In this document: piece after piece, positions 13,639-22,806 of the stretch
Position numbering within the stretch: the stretch's first letter is position 1
How the letters are laid out: every line of letters begins with the position of its first letter
Source of the DNA: Desulfuromonadaceae bacterium
GTDB lineage: Bacteria > Desulfobacterota > Desulfuromonadia > Geobacterales > Pseudopelobacteraceae
Direction of reading: 5' to 3'
Assembly (NCBI GenBank): GCA_028683855.1
Contig: JAQUHA010000005.1
Location: 1 to 64,000, forward strand
Length of the DNA stretch: 64,000 nucleotides
Made by a program: the position numbers and the translations under genes
The notes under the pieces: generated by a model
Database searches by the model: none
Told to the model about the DNA's origin: nothing
The model's input: only the letters and a program-made list of their open reading frames with translations

Positions 13639-15876
13639 ATGGCGGATAAAGAAGTAAAAACAAAACTGATTCTGCAGGGCGATGCCGGTGGCATGGTTGC
13701 CGCGATGGAGCGTGCCGATAAATCATTAAACGGCACTGTCAAACAGACTGATCTGCTGTCAGAGGCCGGAATGCGCTTAACCGGTGTGCTTGGTGGCATT
13801 GGTCTGGTTGCTTTGACCAAAGAGCTTTTAGACACTGGACTACAGCTTGAAAAGCTTACCCGGCTTTTTGTTGCAGCAACTGGATCAGCATCTCTTGCCG
13901 CACGTGAAATGGAGTATATCCGCCAACTGTCTGAGAAGATGGGTCTGTCGTTCCTCACTACAGCTGAATCATACGGCAAGTTTCTAGCCGCCACCCGCAA
14001 TACTTCGCTCGAAGGCGAAAAAGGGCGAAAAGTTTTTGAAGGTGTTACGACAGCGACAGTTGCCCTAGGTCTCTCAGCTGATGATACCAGCGGCATTTTC
14101 AACGCTCTCCAGCAGATGATCAGCAAAGGTAAAGTTCAGGCTGAAGAGTTGCGCGGTCAGCTGGGCGAACGTCTACCTGGTGCCTTCAAAATGGCTGCTG
14201 ATGCCATGGGTGTGACAACAGCTAAGCTCGACAAGATGCTGCAAAACGGTCAGGTTGTTGCTGGCGACCTCCTGCCGAAACTGGCTGCAGAGCTTGAAAG
14301 AACATTTAGCGGTGCCGCTGTAGATGGAGCAAAAAGTGCTCAGGCTGAGTTGAACAGATTCAATAATGCCATTTATGATTTAAAGTCCTCTACTGGCGCA
14401 GCGTTAATACCAGCATTAACGGAAATAACAAAAGGTTTAACCGGTCTCGTGCGGGATGGCATACAGCCTGTTGTCTCCGGTGCTATATCTGTTCAAGCGG
14501 AATTCATTCGTTTGGGAATGGTTGTTGATAAAGCGGGCGGCTCGCTTACTTCATTCAATTATGCGTTTTACAAAACCGCAGAGATTGCAACCCGGTTTGT
14601 CACGTTGGGGCAGTTTGGTGACTCACTAAAAAACGCCGCTGAGAATGCTGACAAATACAACAAAATGTATGAACAGCGTTACTCAGATAAAGATTCTCGC
14701 CTTCAGCAATTAGCGGAGACCGAGCAGCGGCTGTTGAACTCAATGAGTTTAAAAGGGAGCGATTATACGTCGGCTGAGTTGCTGGCACAGCAAGCAAATG
14801 CAAGAGCCGGTGGTAGCGCTTCCTCAAAAGTAGCTAAAGGTGCCAAGCCGGTTGATCTTCTCCTGGAACAGATCAAAACCTATCAACGCGACAGGGAGAA
14901 AATCAACACGATCCTGATTGCTGAATCCTCTGCCCTTGAGTCTGGCGGTGCGTTTTCAGCAGCGGCTTTTAATACTGAACTCTCCACCGGCTCCCGCTAC
15001 AAAAAAAGCGGCTCTTTAAGTCTGCTCGGCAGCGGCATTAATACCGTACGGCAAGACCCGATCTCAAATGATGACCTTATAACAATAAACGCATCTCAAT
15101 CGCAGTGGGTTGCCAAACAGACAGAGATGCAGCAACAGGCGTTGGAGTCAAAGCGTTCTTTTAATGTAGAGATGGCAGCAATGCGTGGAGATTATTTGCA
15201 GCAGGAACTTTTTGATCTGGACAATCAACAGGCAGATATGGAACGCAGATGGGCAATGAATACCGACAGTTTTGCGGAGTATGAATCGAGAAAAACGCAG
15301 ATACAGACAATGTTCGATCAGAAACGTGGGGCAGCATCAATTAATAATGAACAGAGACTTGCTCAGACAAAACTACAGACGAACCAGAACTATATGAATG
15401 CTTTCGGATCAGTTTTACAGGCAATAAATACGTTAGCAGGCGATAAATATAAAATATTATTCCTATTGACACAAGGAGCAGCTCTTGCAACAACTTTTTC
15501 AGCTACTCAGGCAGCCTCCGCTTCTGCGCTGGCTCCACCCCCACTCGGTTTAGGACCAGTTGCCGGAGCACCACTGGCTGCATCAATAGAAATCGCGGGT
15601 TATGCGGCAATGGGTGCAATAGCAGCCACCACGGTTGCCGGTATGGTTGGAGGTAGAGGTGGTAATGTTTCGGGCATCTCTGCAGGTTCATTCTCTTCCC
15701 CCGGCTCGGATTTTGTCACTCAGCCTCTGGCACCTACCCAGCAATCCCCCTCGATCAACGTCACGATGAACTTTGACGGAACCACCCTAGTTGACGAACA
15801 GAAGCTCACCCGCTGGAGCGAGGATGTCCTGATCCCGTCCCTGCGTGAACTTAAAACCAGAGGAGTAACAGCATGA
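13639..15876 (+). CDS. Tail tape measure protein
   Basis: The 745-residue protein has the tape measure N-terminal domain (QLEKLTRLFVAATGS; EELRGQLGERLPGAFKMAADAMG; KMLQNGQVVAGDLLPKLAAEL). It continues with alpha-helical, glutamine-rich stretches (about residues 480-590) and hydrophobic glycine-alanine segments (FLLTQGAALATTF; IAGYAAMGAIAATTVAGMVGG) that may help DNA cross the inner membrane. Its length sets tail length. It overlaps the next gene by 4 bases. The ribosome site is weak (GCGGGG), which fits coupling with gpGT. Confidence 0.92.
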   Translation: MADKEVKTKLILQGDAGGMVAAMERADKSLNGTVKQTDLLSEAGMRLTGVLGGIGLVALTKELLDTGLQLEKLTRLFVAATGSASLAAREMEYIRQLSEKMGLSFLTTAESYGKFLAATRNTSLEGEKGRKVFEGVTTATVALGLSADDTSGIFNALQQMISKGKVQAEELRGQLGERLPGAFKMAADAMGVTTAKLDKMLQNGQVVAGDLLPKLAAELERTFSGAAVDGAKSAQAELNRFNNAIYDLKSSTGAALIPALTEITKGLTGLVRDGIQPVVSGAISVQAEFIRLGMVVDKAGGSLTSFNYAFYKTAEIATRFVTLGQFGDSLKNAAENADKYNKMYEQRYSDKDSRLQQLAETEQRLLNSMSLKGSDYTSAELLAQQANARAGGSASSKVAKGAKPVDLLLEQIKTYQRDREKINTILIAESSALESGGAFSAAAFNTELSTGSRYKKSGSLSLLGSGINTVRQDPISNDDLITINASQSQWVAKQTEMQQQALESKRSFNVEMAAMRGDYLQQELFDLDNQQADMERRWAMNTDSFAEYESRKTQIQTMFDQKRGAASINNEQRLAQTKLQTNQNYMNAFGSVLQAINTLAGDKYKILFLLTQGAALATTFSATQAASASALAPPPLGLGPVAGAPLAASIEIAGYAAMGAIAATTVAGMVGGRGGNVSGISAGSFSSPGSDFVTQPLAPTQQSPSINVTMNFDGTTLVDEQKLTRWSEDVLIPSLRELKTRGVTA

Positions 15877-16631
15877 ACAAACCCTCCTTCATCTATGCCA
15901 CTCATCTGAACACCGCTACCGCCAGCGCAACGGACACTGCGACAAATTATGACATCGCAAATATTCTGGAAGGGTGTGAAGACACGGCATGGCGGCCAGC
16001 TGATACCAGCGGCGCAAAAACTATCACTATCGCTCTCGGTGGCATTCTGCCAATCGGGCAGGTGGCAGTGCTCGGGCAATATCTCAACGGTGTAACAATG
16101 GAAGTGCGCGGCTCTGATGATAACTTTATATCGTCAGATGTGCAGCTATCCGCTCCGACTGTCATCGGCACTTCGGAATTTATTACCGCTTACCGCCGCT
16201 TTACCGAGGGGCTGTATAGCCATATCCGCGTTATATTCTCCGGTTTTGCCGCCTCTTTTGAGATCCAGTTTATTGCCTGCTGCCGCGCGGTATCATTGCC
16301 CTATCTGGAAGACGGACACGATCCGGACGTGTTCCAGGCGGAAGGGAGTCATCTGGTCGGTGTTGCCGGGACATATCTCGGTGCAACTCAGCGCAACACC
16401 ATGCGCAGTCTGTCGCTATCATTTGGCCAGATCACCGCTGGTCAGTATCCTCCGTTCCAACTCTGGGCGGAATATTGCGTGATGACCATGCGCCCTTTCT
16501 TCTTTGTGCCGGATATCGACCAACCAGAGTGTTATTTCGTATGGGTCGATGCAAAATACAAGTTCAGCGCCCCGTATAGAAACGGAGTGCGCAAGCTGGC
16601 TGCGATCCCGCTGACCGGGAGGATGGCATAA
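15873..16631 (+). CDS. Distal tail/tail-tip protein
   Basis: The 252-residue protein follows the tape measure gene by a 4-base overlap, where distal tail and tail-tip assembly proteins are encoded. The sequence from about residue 15 to 130 has a galactose-binding-like (F5/8 C type) strand pattern (DIANILEGCEDTAWRPADTSGAKTITIALGG), and the C-terminal part has the aromatic-rich MTMRPFFFVPDIDQPECYFVW. It likely forms part of the tail tip that carries the J-like protein. Exact lambda equivalent is uncertain. Confidence 0.7.
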   Translation: MNKPSFIYATHLNTATASATDTATNYDIANILEGCEDTAWRPADTSGAKTITIALGGILPIGQVAVLGQYLNGVTMEVRGSDDNFISSDVQLSAPTVIGTSEFITAYRRFTEGLYSHIRVIFSGFAASFEIQFIACCRAVSLPYLEDGHDPDVFQAEGSHLVGVAGTYLGATQRNTMRSLSLSFGQITAGQYPPFQLWAEYCVMTMRPFFFVPDIDQPECYFVWVDAKYKFSAPYRNGVRKLAAIPLTGRMA

Positions 16632-19600
16632 ATGCCGAGTGATGCGTTTATAAAAGCCGCCTCTGCGGCAAACCGTCAACCGGTTGTACTATTGGCGATA
16701 GAATCGATTGATGCTATTAAAAAATATTACGGTATACAGTCCGAATGGCAGGCAGGCCAGTTGGATAATATCAATACCACCTATGAACCTGGTAATATCC
16801 GTCTTACAACTAATGATGTTGAACCAATTTCTGGCCCTGCACCATCCCCGACAGTATTGTCTGGGATCAGCTCTCCTACTGCTGAAGTTGTTGGGGATAA
16901 TCCGTTTGAGGTTGAAGCTATTACACCAGTGTTTTATACACACCCTTTAACTGCTTCAAAGGCGGTATCAATTCAGGTTTGGTGTACTGATACAACAATT
17001 AAAGATGAATCAAGACCTGACCTTTTCAGTAGAAAATGGATTTTATACGGTAAGTCAGATAATAAAGATTGGAGAATACTTACAAGTATAGATTTGTCGG
17101 TTGCAGATACTTCTAAAGAGCTACGATATGATAATTTATCATCAGATACCGGGTGGTCGTTCAAAGTAAAGATTATAGCGTCTCAGGCTTACACATCATT
17201 ATATCCGCTAATAACAGTTGGATATTATCAAATTACCCACGAAACCCACTATCTACCTGCTGGATCTGTTACTACTACCCCGATAGACCTTGGAGTCATC
17301 CCCTCGATTCCGAGTCAATTTGCCGTTACTGGCAGTGTAAATACTGGCTGTAGTATCATCTATAGTGCTTGGGGTAAAAATAGTGAAGAGTCTGTGTGGA
17401 CATCTCTCGGATCGGTTGTTGACGGCGGAGCTTTGGCACCATTCCGTTATTATCAGATTAGAGCAGATCTGACCAGTTCCAACGACGGCTTACATACACC
17501 AATTATATCTCAATTCACTATTATTGGTGGTGACTCTCAGTACACCAACCTTTCTACCCATAAAGATACTCCGATGCAGGGGGCACTCCCCTACATCGTC
17601 CCGGGCGGAATATCATCCATCAGCAGTAAGATCGACCTGACGCAGCAGGCAACCGTCGGCGAGCTGACTGCAAAGCTGTATTGGCGTAAAGAAATCGGTG
17701 GAATGCTTGTGGGAGACTGGATCAAGAACAAAACCATCATCTGCAAGCTTGGTTTTGTTGGACTTTCGGAAGCAGAGTATGAACCGTATTTCGTTGGCAC
17801 CTGGTACGACTACCAGAGTGATCAGGAAAAGGGGATCATCACCGTAAAAACCCGTAATATTCTGAAACGCTTTAACAAGAAAGTGCCTGAAGCTGAGCAG
17901 TTTTTGACGCTTGGGGGTGACGGTATATACACACCTAAAGCTGCTCCTTATAATATCTATACGCTCAGCGGTAATATAATGGATGTTATGAGGGGCATCT
18001 GCTCCGGCGAACTCGGCATACCTACTCGCCTGCTGAATCTTGACTCTTTCACCTCTATAGGTATGGGTGCGCGATCAGGTCCTGACTGGGATGTCCACCG
18101 TGATCTAACTGAGCCGGTTGATGCCATGGAGATGCTGAATGAATTATCGGTATCCTCCGGGGTCTTTTTGTTCGAGGGTGCTGACGGGCGATTGACTGCA
18201 AAACTATATGATGAGTTTGCCGCTGCTCCACCGGTAGCGACACTTGATGCTGTGCACTGTAAATTCCGGCCTGTTGATGGCGGTCAGAAGGATTTGTCTA
18301 CCCGGCAAGCGATCTATTATCAGTTACTGCCCGGTGCGACAGGCAGTAGCACTACGGATTACGCATTATGCCATTATCTGATAAATCAGACCGCTGAAAT
18401 AGCTTGGGACGAAACAAACACCCGTGAATGGCTGGACAAATGGGCGCTCCAGCCAGTACCAATACAACTGCTCGCACAGCGGTGGCAGTCATGGTTTTCT
18501 GTCCCGAGGGCAAAAGTCAGAGTCGATGGCGTGCCGCCTCGCTATCATGGCATCGAGCGCGGCGACATCGTAGCCGTTAACAATCTCCAGCTCCCTTGTG
18601 CAAAAGAGGATTGGCAGGGGTATACCGATGGCACCCGTTTTCTGGTTATGGGCAAAAGCATCAGTGATCCCAGTCGGGATGATCTAACGCTATCGTTTGA
18701 TCTAATGCAGCTTGAAGAGCCGGTCTTTGTTACAGATCCAGATTTCCCCGACTATTCCCGGCTTGATTACTGGCCAGCGGTTCGTGAATTAACTGCAACA
18801 GAGCGGTTTGACGACAGCAATGGGGTTGTAAACGGTTATCTGGATGTCAGTTTTAAAGATCCTGCGGAATACAATAAAGGTTACGCAGTCGTCTGGACAA
18901 GCACCAACGGTGGTGAATGGGTCTCGCATACCGTAATCCCGTTTGGACTTGTTGAAACAATAAAGAGGCTAAGCATTCCGGTTAATCCTGGTGATACTGT
19001 TGAAATAAAAGTCACCACAGTCCGCCCGGATGACAGACAGATGCCGATTGAGGATGCGCCCGCGATTGTCGTAGATGTCACCGTACCTGCAGCTGATCCC
19101 AGTAATCTCCTTAAAATCCTCAATTATGACATTACCGAGGATAAACTCGCCCAGTACCTCCTTAAAAAAATCAGCCTTGCCGAACTGACGGAAACTGTGA
19201 ACCACGCAGTTGAACCAGGAGCGTTTGAAGAGGGTGCGGCAGGTACACTACCGGAACTACTCTACGCCAACGCAAAACAGCTGGTCTTGATAGCAGGGGA
19301 AGTCGGCAAACAGTCTACACAGATTGAATTGCTCAATGACCGGATCAGTCTCAAGCTGAACAGTAATGGCCATGTCGCCGGTATGGCAATCGGCTGGAAC
19401 GAGTCCGGGGATGTATCGGAAACAGTATTTCTCAACGACATATTTAAAGTTGTACTACCTACCGGCGGTGATCCGATAACCGCCTTCACAACTCAGTTGG
19501 TAAACGAGGTTCCGACTCTGGGTCTGAACGGAGATTTAATTGTTGCTGGGTCCATTACAGCAGATAAATTATTTGTCGGTGAAATAGACGATCCTCAAGG

Positions 19601-20135
19601 TATCACTTCGATAATCGGCGGAGTTATAACAACTGATTATGTCAATGCTTTAAATATAACTGCAGCCTCTGTTGAGGTAGAAACACTATCAGGGATAAGT
19701 GCAATGTTGGGAGAAGTCACGGCTGGCTCAATAATACACTCTGATAATTATTCAAGTAACGACCGGATTGACTGGGGTTTTAACAGCGGAGAGTCAGGCG
19801 ATTCAAGTTCTCCGTTTTATGCGGTTGCTGCGGCGGTGGGTCATACGCTTGTGCATCGCACCGGTATTGTTGCCATGCCTCAAGATGGCGGAGCCCTGAC
19901 GAATGATAAGGCTGTTGTAAAGCCTACAATACTTGATGTTGATTATGGTTGGCGAACTGTTCTGACACCTGTCGGTCTGTGGTTTGCGGATTCATTGTTG
20001 AGTCTTGCTCAAATCAAATCAATAACGCCGCAGTACGGTGTGGCAGGGATGTTTATTCGACCTTCAGATACTGATGATCTTATTTATGCCGCACCATCCG
20101 GTGTCTGGAAAAAAATTACAATGACAAACGCATAA
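16632..20135 (+). CDS. J-like tail tip / host-specificity protein
   Basis: The 1167-residue protein is the largest in the prophage. The middle part (about 430-720) resembles the tail-tip hub of siphoviruses. Around residues 760-840 there is a fibronectin-III-like stretch (ATERFDDSNGVVNGYLDVSF). The C-terminal third (SLKLNSNGHVAGMAIGW; LIVAGSITADKLFVG) is like the lambda J central-fibre region, ending in a part likely to touch the host. In lambda, J binds the receptor and decides host range. It follows the 252-residue protein directly, and the codon use turns AT-rich from here on, as expected for fast-changing tail genes. Confidence 0.8.
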   Translation: MPSDAFIKAASAANRQPVVLLAIESIDAIKKYYGIQSEWQAGQLDNINTTYEPGNIRLTTNDVEPISGPAPSPTVLSGISSPTAEVVGDNPFEVEAITPVFYTHPLTASKAVSIQVWCTDTTIKDESRPDLFSRKWILYGKSDNKDWRILTSIDLSVADTSKELRYDNLSSDTGWSFKVKIIASQAYTSLYPLITVGYYQITHETHYLPAGSVTTTPIDLGVIPSIPSQFAVTGSVNTGCSIIYSAWGKNSEESVWTSLGSVVDGGALAPFRYYQIRADLTSSNDGLHTPIISQFTIIGGDSQYTNLSTHKDTPMQGALPYIVPGGISSISSKIDLTQQATVGELTAKLYWRKEIGGMLVGDWIKNKTIICKLGFVGLSEAEYEPYFVGTWYDYQSDQEKGIITVKTRNILKRFNKKVPEAEQFLTLGGDGIYTPKAAPYNIYTLSGNIMDVMRGICSGELGIPTRLLNLDSFTSIGMGARSGPDWDVHRDLTEPVDAMEMLNELSVSSGVFLFEGADGRLTAKLYDEFAAAPPVATLDAVHCKFRPVDGGQKDLSTRQAIYYQLLPGATGSSTTDYALCHYLINQTAEIAWDETNTREWLDKWALQPVPIQLLAQRWQSWFSVPRAKVRVDGVPPRYHGIERGDIVAVNNLQLPCAKEDWQGYTDGTRFLVMGKSISDPSRDDLTLSFDLMQLEEPVFVTDPDFPDYSRLDYWPAVRELTATERFDDSNGVVNGYLDVSFKDPAEYNKGYAVVWTSTNGGEWVSHTVIPFGLVETIKRLSIPVNPGDTVEIKVTTVRPDDRQMPIEDAPAIVVDVTVPAADPSNLLKILNYDITEDKLAQYLLKKISLAELTETVNHAVEPGAFEEGAAGTLPELLYANAKQLVLIAGEVGKQSTQIELLNDRISLKLNSNGHVAGMAIGWNESGDVSETVFLNDIFKVVLPTGGDPITAFTTQLVNEVPTLGLNGDLIVAGSITADKLFVGEIDDPQGITSIIGGVITTDYVNALNITAASVEVETLSGISAMLGEVTAGSIIHSDNYSSNDRIDWGFNSGESGDSSSPFYAVAAAVGHTLVHRTGIVAMPQDGGALTNDKAVVKPTILDVDYGWRTVLTPVGLWFADSLLSLAQIKSITPQYGVAGMFIRPSDTDDLIYAAPSGVWKKITMTNA

Positions 20136-20154
20136 TAGTCTGGAGCTATTAATA

Positions 20155-20292
20155 ATGGAATTAAAACAGATACAGCTTGAAATTCTCGAAGCCGAACGGC
20201 TGATCGAGCGCAACAGAATGATACTTCAGCTCCACATCAAGCTGGAAGAAATGACAGCACAGAAAGAAAAGGAGAAACCGGATGGCAACTAA
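20155..20292 (+). CDS. Small coiled-coil protein, 45 residues
   Basis: This ORF is too short for the track. The product (MELKQIQLEILEAERLIER...) is almost entirely an amphipathic, charged helix and probably forms a coiled coil. It overlaps the next ATG by 11 bases, and the upstream GGAG is in place. It lies between the J-like gene and fibre genes and could be a fibre-assembly helper, but this is inference. Confidence 0.55.
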   Translation: MELKQIQLEILEAERLIERNRMILQLHIKLEEMTAQKEKEKPDGN

Positions 20293-20557
20293 ACTACACC
20301 TCATTGGCATAGCTGCACCATCCCCGACAACTGGAGCTGATGTACTAAAAGGTGCACCGCTCTCTCCAGCAGAGGTTGACCAGAACTTTGCCAATCTACG
20401 GGCTGCGGTTGATAAAATTATTGGTGAAGCAGCGAGTCAAGCAGAAGAAGATGCTTTATTTGCAGCGGGCTATCGCTTCGTTTTACGCACCGACATATTA
20501 AGCGCTTCGTTGAATCCCGCACCAACAGCAACCATTGTTTTCACCGACATTATATAG
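20282..20557 (+). CDS. Fibre-region protein of unknown function
   Basis: The 91-residue protein starts MATKLHLIGIAAPSP and contains an SPAEVDQNFANLRAAVDKIIG motif often seen in short phage tail-associated proteins, where it precedes repeated structural parts. It is preceded by AAAGGAG and overlaps the coiled-coil gene. Its last residues (PAPTATIVFTDII) resemble the start of the linkers in its neighbours. No specific function is known. Confidence 0.6.
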   Translation: MATKLHLIGIAAPSPTTGADVLKGAPLSPAEVDQNFANLRAAVDKIIGEAASQAEEDALFAAGYRFVLRTDILSASLNPAPTATIVFTDII

Positions 20558-20567
20558 GGAGGATTAC

Positions 20568-21446
20568 ATGCAGGCAACATTAATGGGAGTTATCTCGGGC
20601 ATAGGTACTGGCGATACAGTCAATCAGATAGAAATAGTATGGAAAGAGGGTGGCGAAACTGAGACTGCAGCCATGTCTGCCGGTCGCGGTGTTGTACTGA
20701 CAGATGGCGCAGATATCAGTGCATTTACAAGCACAGGGTATTTATTAGACTCAGCAGCGCTTGTTGCGGATTCTACATATCTGTCAGCCATAAGAATAAC
20801 TGAGAATATGGCGGGGGGTGGAACTCAGTCTGGGGCATGGTCAAATGGTGTAGAGTTTACGACTACAATAGTAGGCCCACCCGCTTTTGACGGTACATTC
20901 ACTGCACCGGACGGGACTGTAGTTGGAGACCCTATAATCGTAGTATTTGACGGCGCATATGACCCAACATCATCAGTTACGGTATTAAATAATCAATGTA
21001 AACTTTATCTAAGATCAACAAATGGAACGTACGCAAGAATATATCTTAAACTGGCGGATGTTAATAAGGATGATGTTAAAAGGTTAAGCATCACACTAGG
21101 GAGTTATGCCTGGACAGACTATACCAATCCGAATGGGTTTGGATTTGTAAATCCGGATGGGACATCTTCTTATTGCTTTATCCAGATTAAATCAAATGGC
21201 TCTCTTGCCTTCATATCAGATCAATCAACAACGGCTATCAATGTCGGCACTTGGGTTGCCGGTGATGTACTCAGCGTCGCCATCAAGACTGATAATATTT
21301 TTTATGCTTACAAAAATGGGGTACAAATTGGAACTCGTACATCACCTGGAGCGGCAAGCACAACTAAATATACTCCGACAATTCAATTTATTACAGCTTC
21401 TACTACATTCCAAACTGCCTTGCTAGATGAGTATATTTATGAGTAA
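20568..21446 (+). CDS. Tail fibre-like protein with lectin-type domain
   Basis: The 292-residue protein has an N-terminal beta domain with low-complexity sequence and a C-terminal part (RIYLKLADVNKDDVKRLSI; GVQIGTRTSPG) that looks like a concanavalin-type lectin sandwich, common in fibres that bind surface sugars. GGGAGGA lies before ATG 20568, so I prefer that start to the earlier one at 20535. It overlaps the SGNH hydrolase gene slightly, indicating a joint expression unit. Confidence 0.6.
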   Translation: MQATLMGVISGIGTGDTVNQIEIVWKEGGETETAAMSAGRGVVLTDGADISAFTSTGYLLDSAALVADSTYLSAIRITENMAGGGTQSGAWSNGVEFTTTIVGPPAFDGTFTAPDGTVVGDPIIVVFDGAYDPTSSVTVLNNQCKLYLRSTNGTYARIYLKLADVNKDDVKRLSITLGSYAWTDYTNPNGFGFVNPDGTSSYCFIQIKSNGSLAFISDQSTTAINVGTWVAGDVLSVAIKTDNIFYAYKNGVQIGTRTSPGAASTTKYTPTIQFITASTTFQTALLDEYIYE

Positions 21447-22581
21447 TAATTATTTATACAATGACCTACAAATTACGAATGCCGGGCGGTGGTTTGATGA
21501 CGGCACGGGTATATTTACAGGGTTTCCCGGTGCTTCAGTTCGCTTTAAAATCAGTGGGGCTTCTTACCTAACCGTAAATACTGTATGTACCAATACAACT
21601 GCATACACTATTGATTTTTCATTGGAGCTGGATGACGATGAGTGTATTCAATATACAATAGTCCCAGATGGTGCAGGTAGTTCGTATAGTAATATGCCTG
21701 CATCCACTACGATGGAAATACCCACGACTGGTGAGCATCTCGTTGATTTGAAGTCAAGTGCGATGCCGCCGAATCAATATACAGGCGCCGCAAAGGTTAA
21801 AATCCTATCGTATGACACAGATGGCACTATCTCCGCTTTTGACGAGAGTGGGAAAATAAAAGTACTGGCTGTTGGTGATAGCTGGATGGGTAGCTGGAAC
21901 GACTGGCCCCGATTTATGGACGAGATGTATGTATACTCGGTTGGTGTAGGTGGATATACAGCTCTATCTATGTCGCAGAAGTTTCCCTATCAGTATTCTA
22001 GTGGATTACCTGAAGCAGACCCTGATTTAGATGTTGCGATAATATCGTTCGGGGTAAACGACTATAACGCCAACGTGCTAGTAGGCAGTTTTCAAACCTA
22101 CCTTGGCACGTTGGTGTCACAAGTGCTGCAATCACAACCTGATAAGCCTGTTTTGTTGATACAAACACCGAGGTTGCTATACGTTTATCCTTCTGGTGGT
22201 ATCAGATATTATGATAAGTACGGTACGGCAATGCAGGCAATAGCCGATTTATACTCAAATGTGTATTATCTATCAACCGAAAGTATTTGGGAGTCCTTAA
22301 CCTGGCTGACAGACAATGCGCATTTAGATCCTGCCAGTAAGAAAAACCTCGCTGCCTTTGTAGAATCCGAGCTCTTGGCTATATTCGGTTTAAATCAAGC
22401 GCCTACCGCCACAATTAATTTCCTAAATTTTGTGCAAATCGAGCCCCCGCATTTCGTTGTTAATATTACCGAAAACGGCCCATTAAGAATAAGGTCGGGA
22501 CGTAAATCTTATCATATCGGTTTCGGCGGTAATGGGCCTGTAAGGATGAAGACGAGTGCTGGTGTGCTGTCGCTGGTATAA
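21439..22581 (+). CDS. SGNH/GDSL esterase in tail fibre region
   Basis: The 380-residue protein (alternative ATG at 21427) has an N-terminal beta domain and a central SGNH hydrolase. The catalytic serine is in AVGDSW (about residue 148), the conserved asparagine in GVND (about 207), and the Asp-His pair in DNAHLDP (about 292 and 295). Phage fibre SGNH enzymes are known to remove acyl groups, for example acetate, from host surface polysaccharides. The last 60 residues (NGPLRIRSGRKSYHIGFGGNG) form a small strand-rich tail domain. It is the last phage gene before the tRNA-Pro attachment site, and it overlaps the preceding fibre gene. Confidence 0.82.
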   Translation: MSNNYLYNDLQITNAGRWFDDGTGIFTGFPGASVRFKISGASYLTVNTVCTNTTAYTIDFSLELDDDECIQYTIVPDGAGSSYSNMPASTTMEIPTTGEHLVDLKSSAMPPNQYTGAAKVKILSYDTDGTISAFDESGKIKVLAVGDSWMGSWNDWPRFMDEMYVYSVGVGGYTALSMSQKFPYQYSSGLPEADPDLDVAIISFGVNDYNANVLVGSFQTYLGTLVSQVLQSQPDKPVLLIQTPRLLYVYPSGGIRYYDKYGTAMQAIADLYSNVYYLSTESIWESLTWLTDNAHLDPASKKNLAAFVESELLAIFGLNQAPTATINFLNFVQIEPPHFVVNITENGPLRIRSGRKSYHIGFGGNGPVRMKTSAGVLSLV

Positions 22582-22585
22582 AAAA

Positions 22586-22605
22586 ATGTTGCTAAATGTT
22601 GCTAA
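22586..22605 (+). repeat. 10-bp tandem repeat near the phage right end
   Basis: ATGTTGCTAA occurs twice in direct tandem, exactly one helical turn apart, just after the last phage gene and before the tRNA-Pro gene. Repeats of this kind next to a tRNA attachment site can be integrase arm-binding sites; identity of the integrase is not known from this window. Confidence 0.5.
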
Positions 22606-22611
22606 AAACAA

Positions 22612-22648
22612 AAAGGGCTGAAAGGTTTAAAAAACCCTCCAGCCCTTT
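22612..22648 (-). terminator. Terminator of tRNA-Pro at phage-host junction
   Basis: AAAGGGCTG pairs with CAGCCCTTT, with a smaller inner stem GGTTT-AAACC. On the - strand it is followed by TTTTTGTTTTT, so it ends transcription from the tRNA gene. The + strand side has a short T-rich run too and could also stop phage late transcription. It lies on the phage side of the probable crossover. Confidence 0.75.
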
Positions 22649-22653
22649 GTTTA

Positions 22654-22730
22654 TGGTCGGCGCGACTGGATTCGAACCAGCGACCACTAGACCCCCAGTC
22701 TAGTGCGCTACCAGGCTGCGCTACGCGCCG
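22654..22730 (-). tRNA. tRNA-Pro (anticodon GGG), probable phage attachment site
   Basis: Read on the - strand the gene folds into a full cloverleaf: acceptor CGGCGCG/CGCGCCG, D stem GCGC, anticodon stem CTAGA/TCTAG with loop CTGGGGG (anticodon GGG), T stem GCTGG with TTCGAAT, discriminator A, and CCA encoded. The phage lies beyond its 3' end, the usual outcome when integration at a tRNA rebuilds the complete gene. If so, a second copy of the tRNA 3' end should lie at the other end of the prophage. Confidence 0.95.
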
Positions 22731-22762
22731 ATAAGTTTTGCATTCTGTTCAAAAAAGCGGAA

Positions 22763-22768
22763 ATTATA
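22763..22768 (-). promoter_or_regulatory. Possible -10 box for tRNA-Pro
   Basis: A perfect TATAAT on the - strand lies 32 bases upstream of the tRNA-Pro 5' end. No good -35 sequence is seen at 16-18 bases, so it is only a candidate. The stretch between the tRNA and the MerR-like gene is short and otherwise contains nothing notable. Confidence 0.35.
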
Positions 22769-22806
22769 TTGTTAAGAATTAATACAGTTACTGATAACTA
22801 CTACTG

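Larger units (their letters stand above)
1..22653 (+). mobile_element. Right-hand part of a lambda-like prophage
   Basis: All genes from 130 to 22581 run on the + strand in a virion-assembly order: terminase, portal, capsid, joining proteins, tail tube, G/GT chaperones, tape measure, tail tip and fibres. The portal and large terminase are of the lambda B and A type, while the capsid is a protease-fused HK97-type protein, so modules come from different sources. Integrase, repressor and most replication genes are absent and presumably lie left of base 1. The right edge abuts the 3' end of a tRNA-Pro gene. No broken structural gene is seen, so this part could be functional. The left boundary is unknown. 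Confidence 0.9.

Noticed and set aside
22586-22605. Tandem repeat as a start of a CRISPR array
   Set aside because: Only two 10-bp units without spacers; no cas genes in the window.
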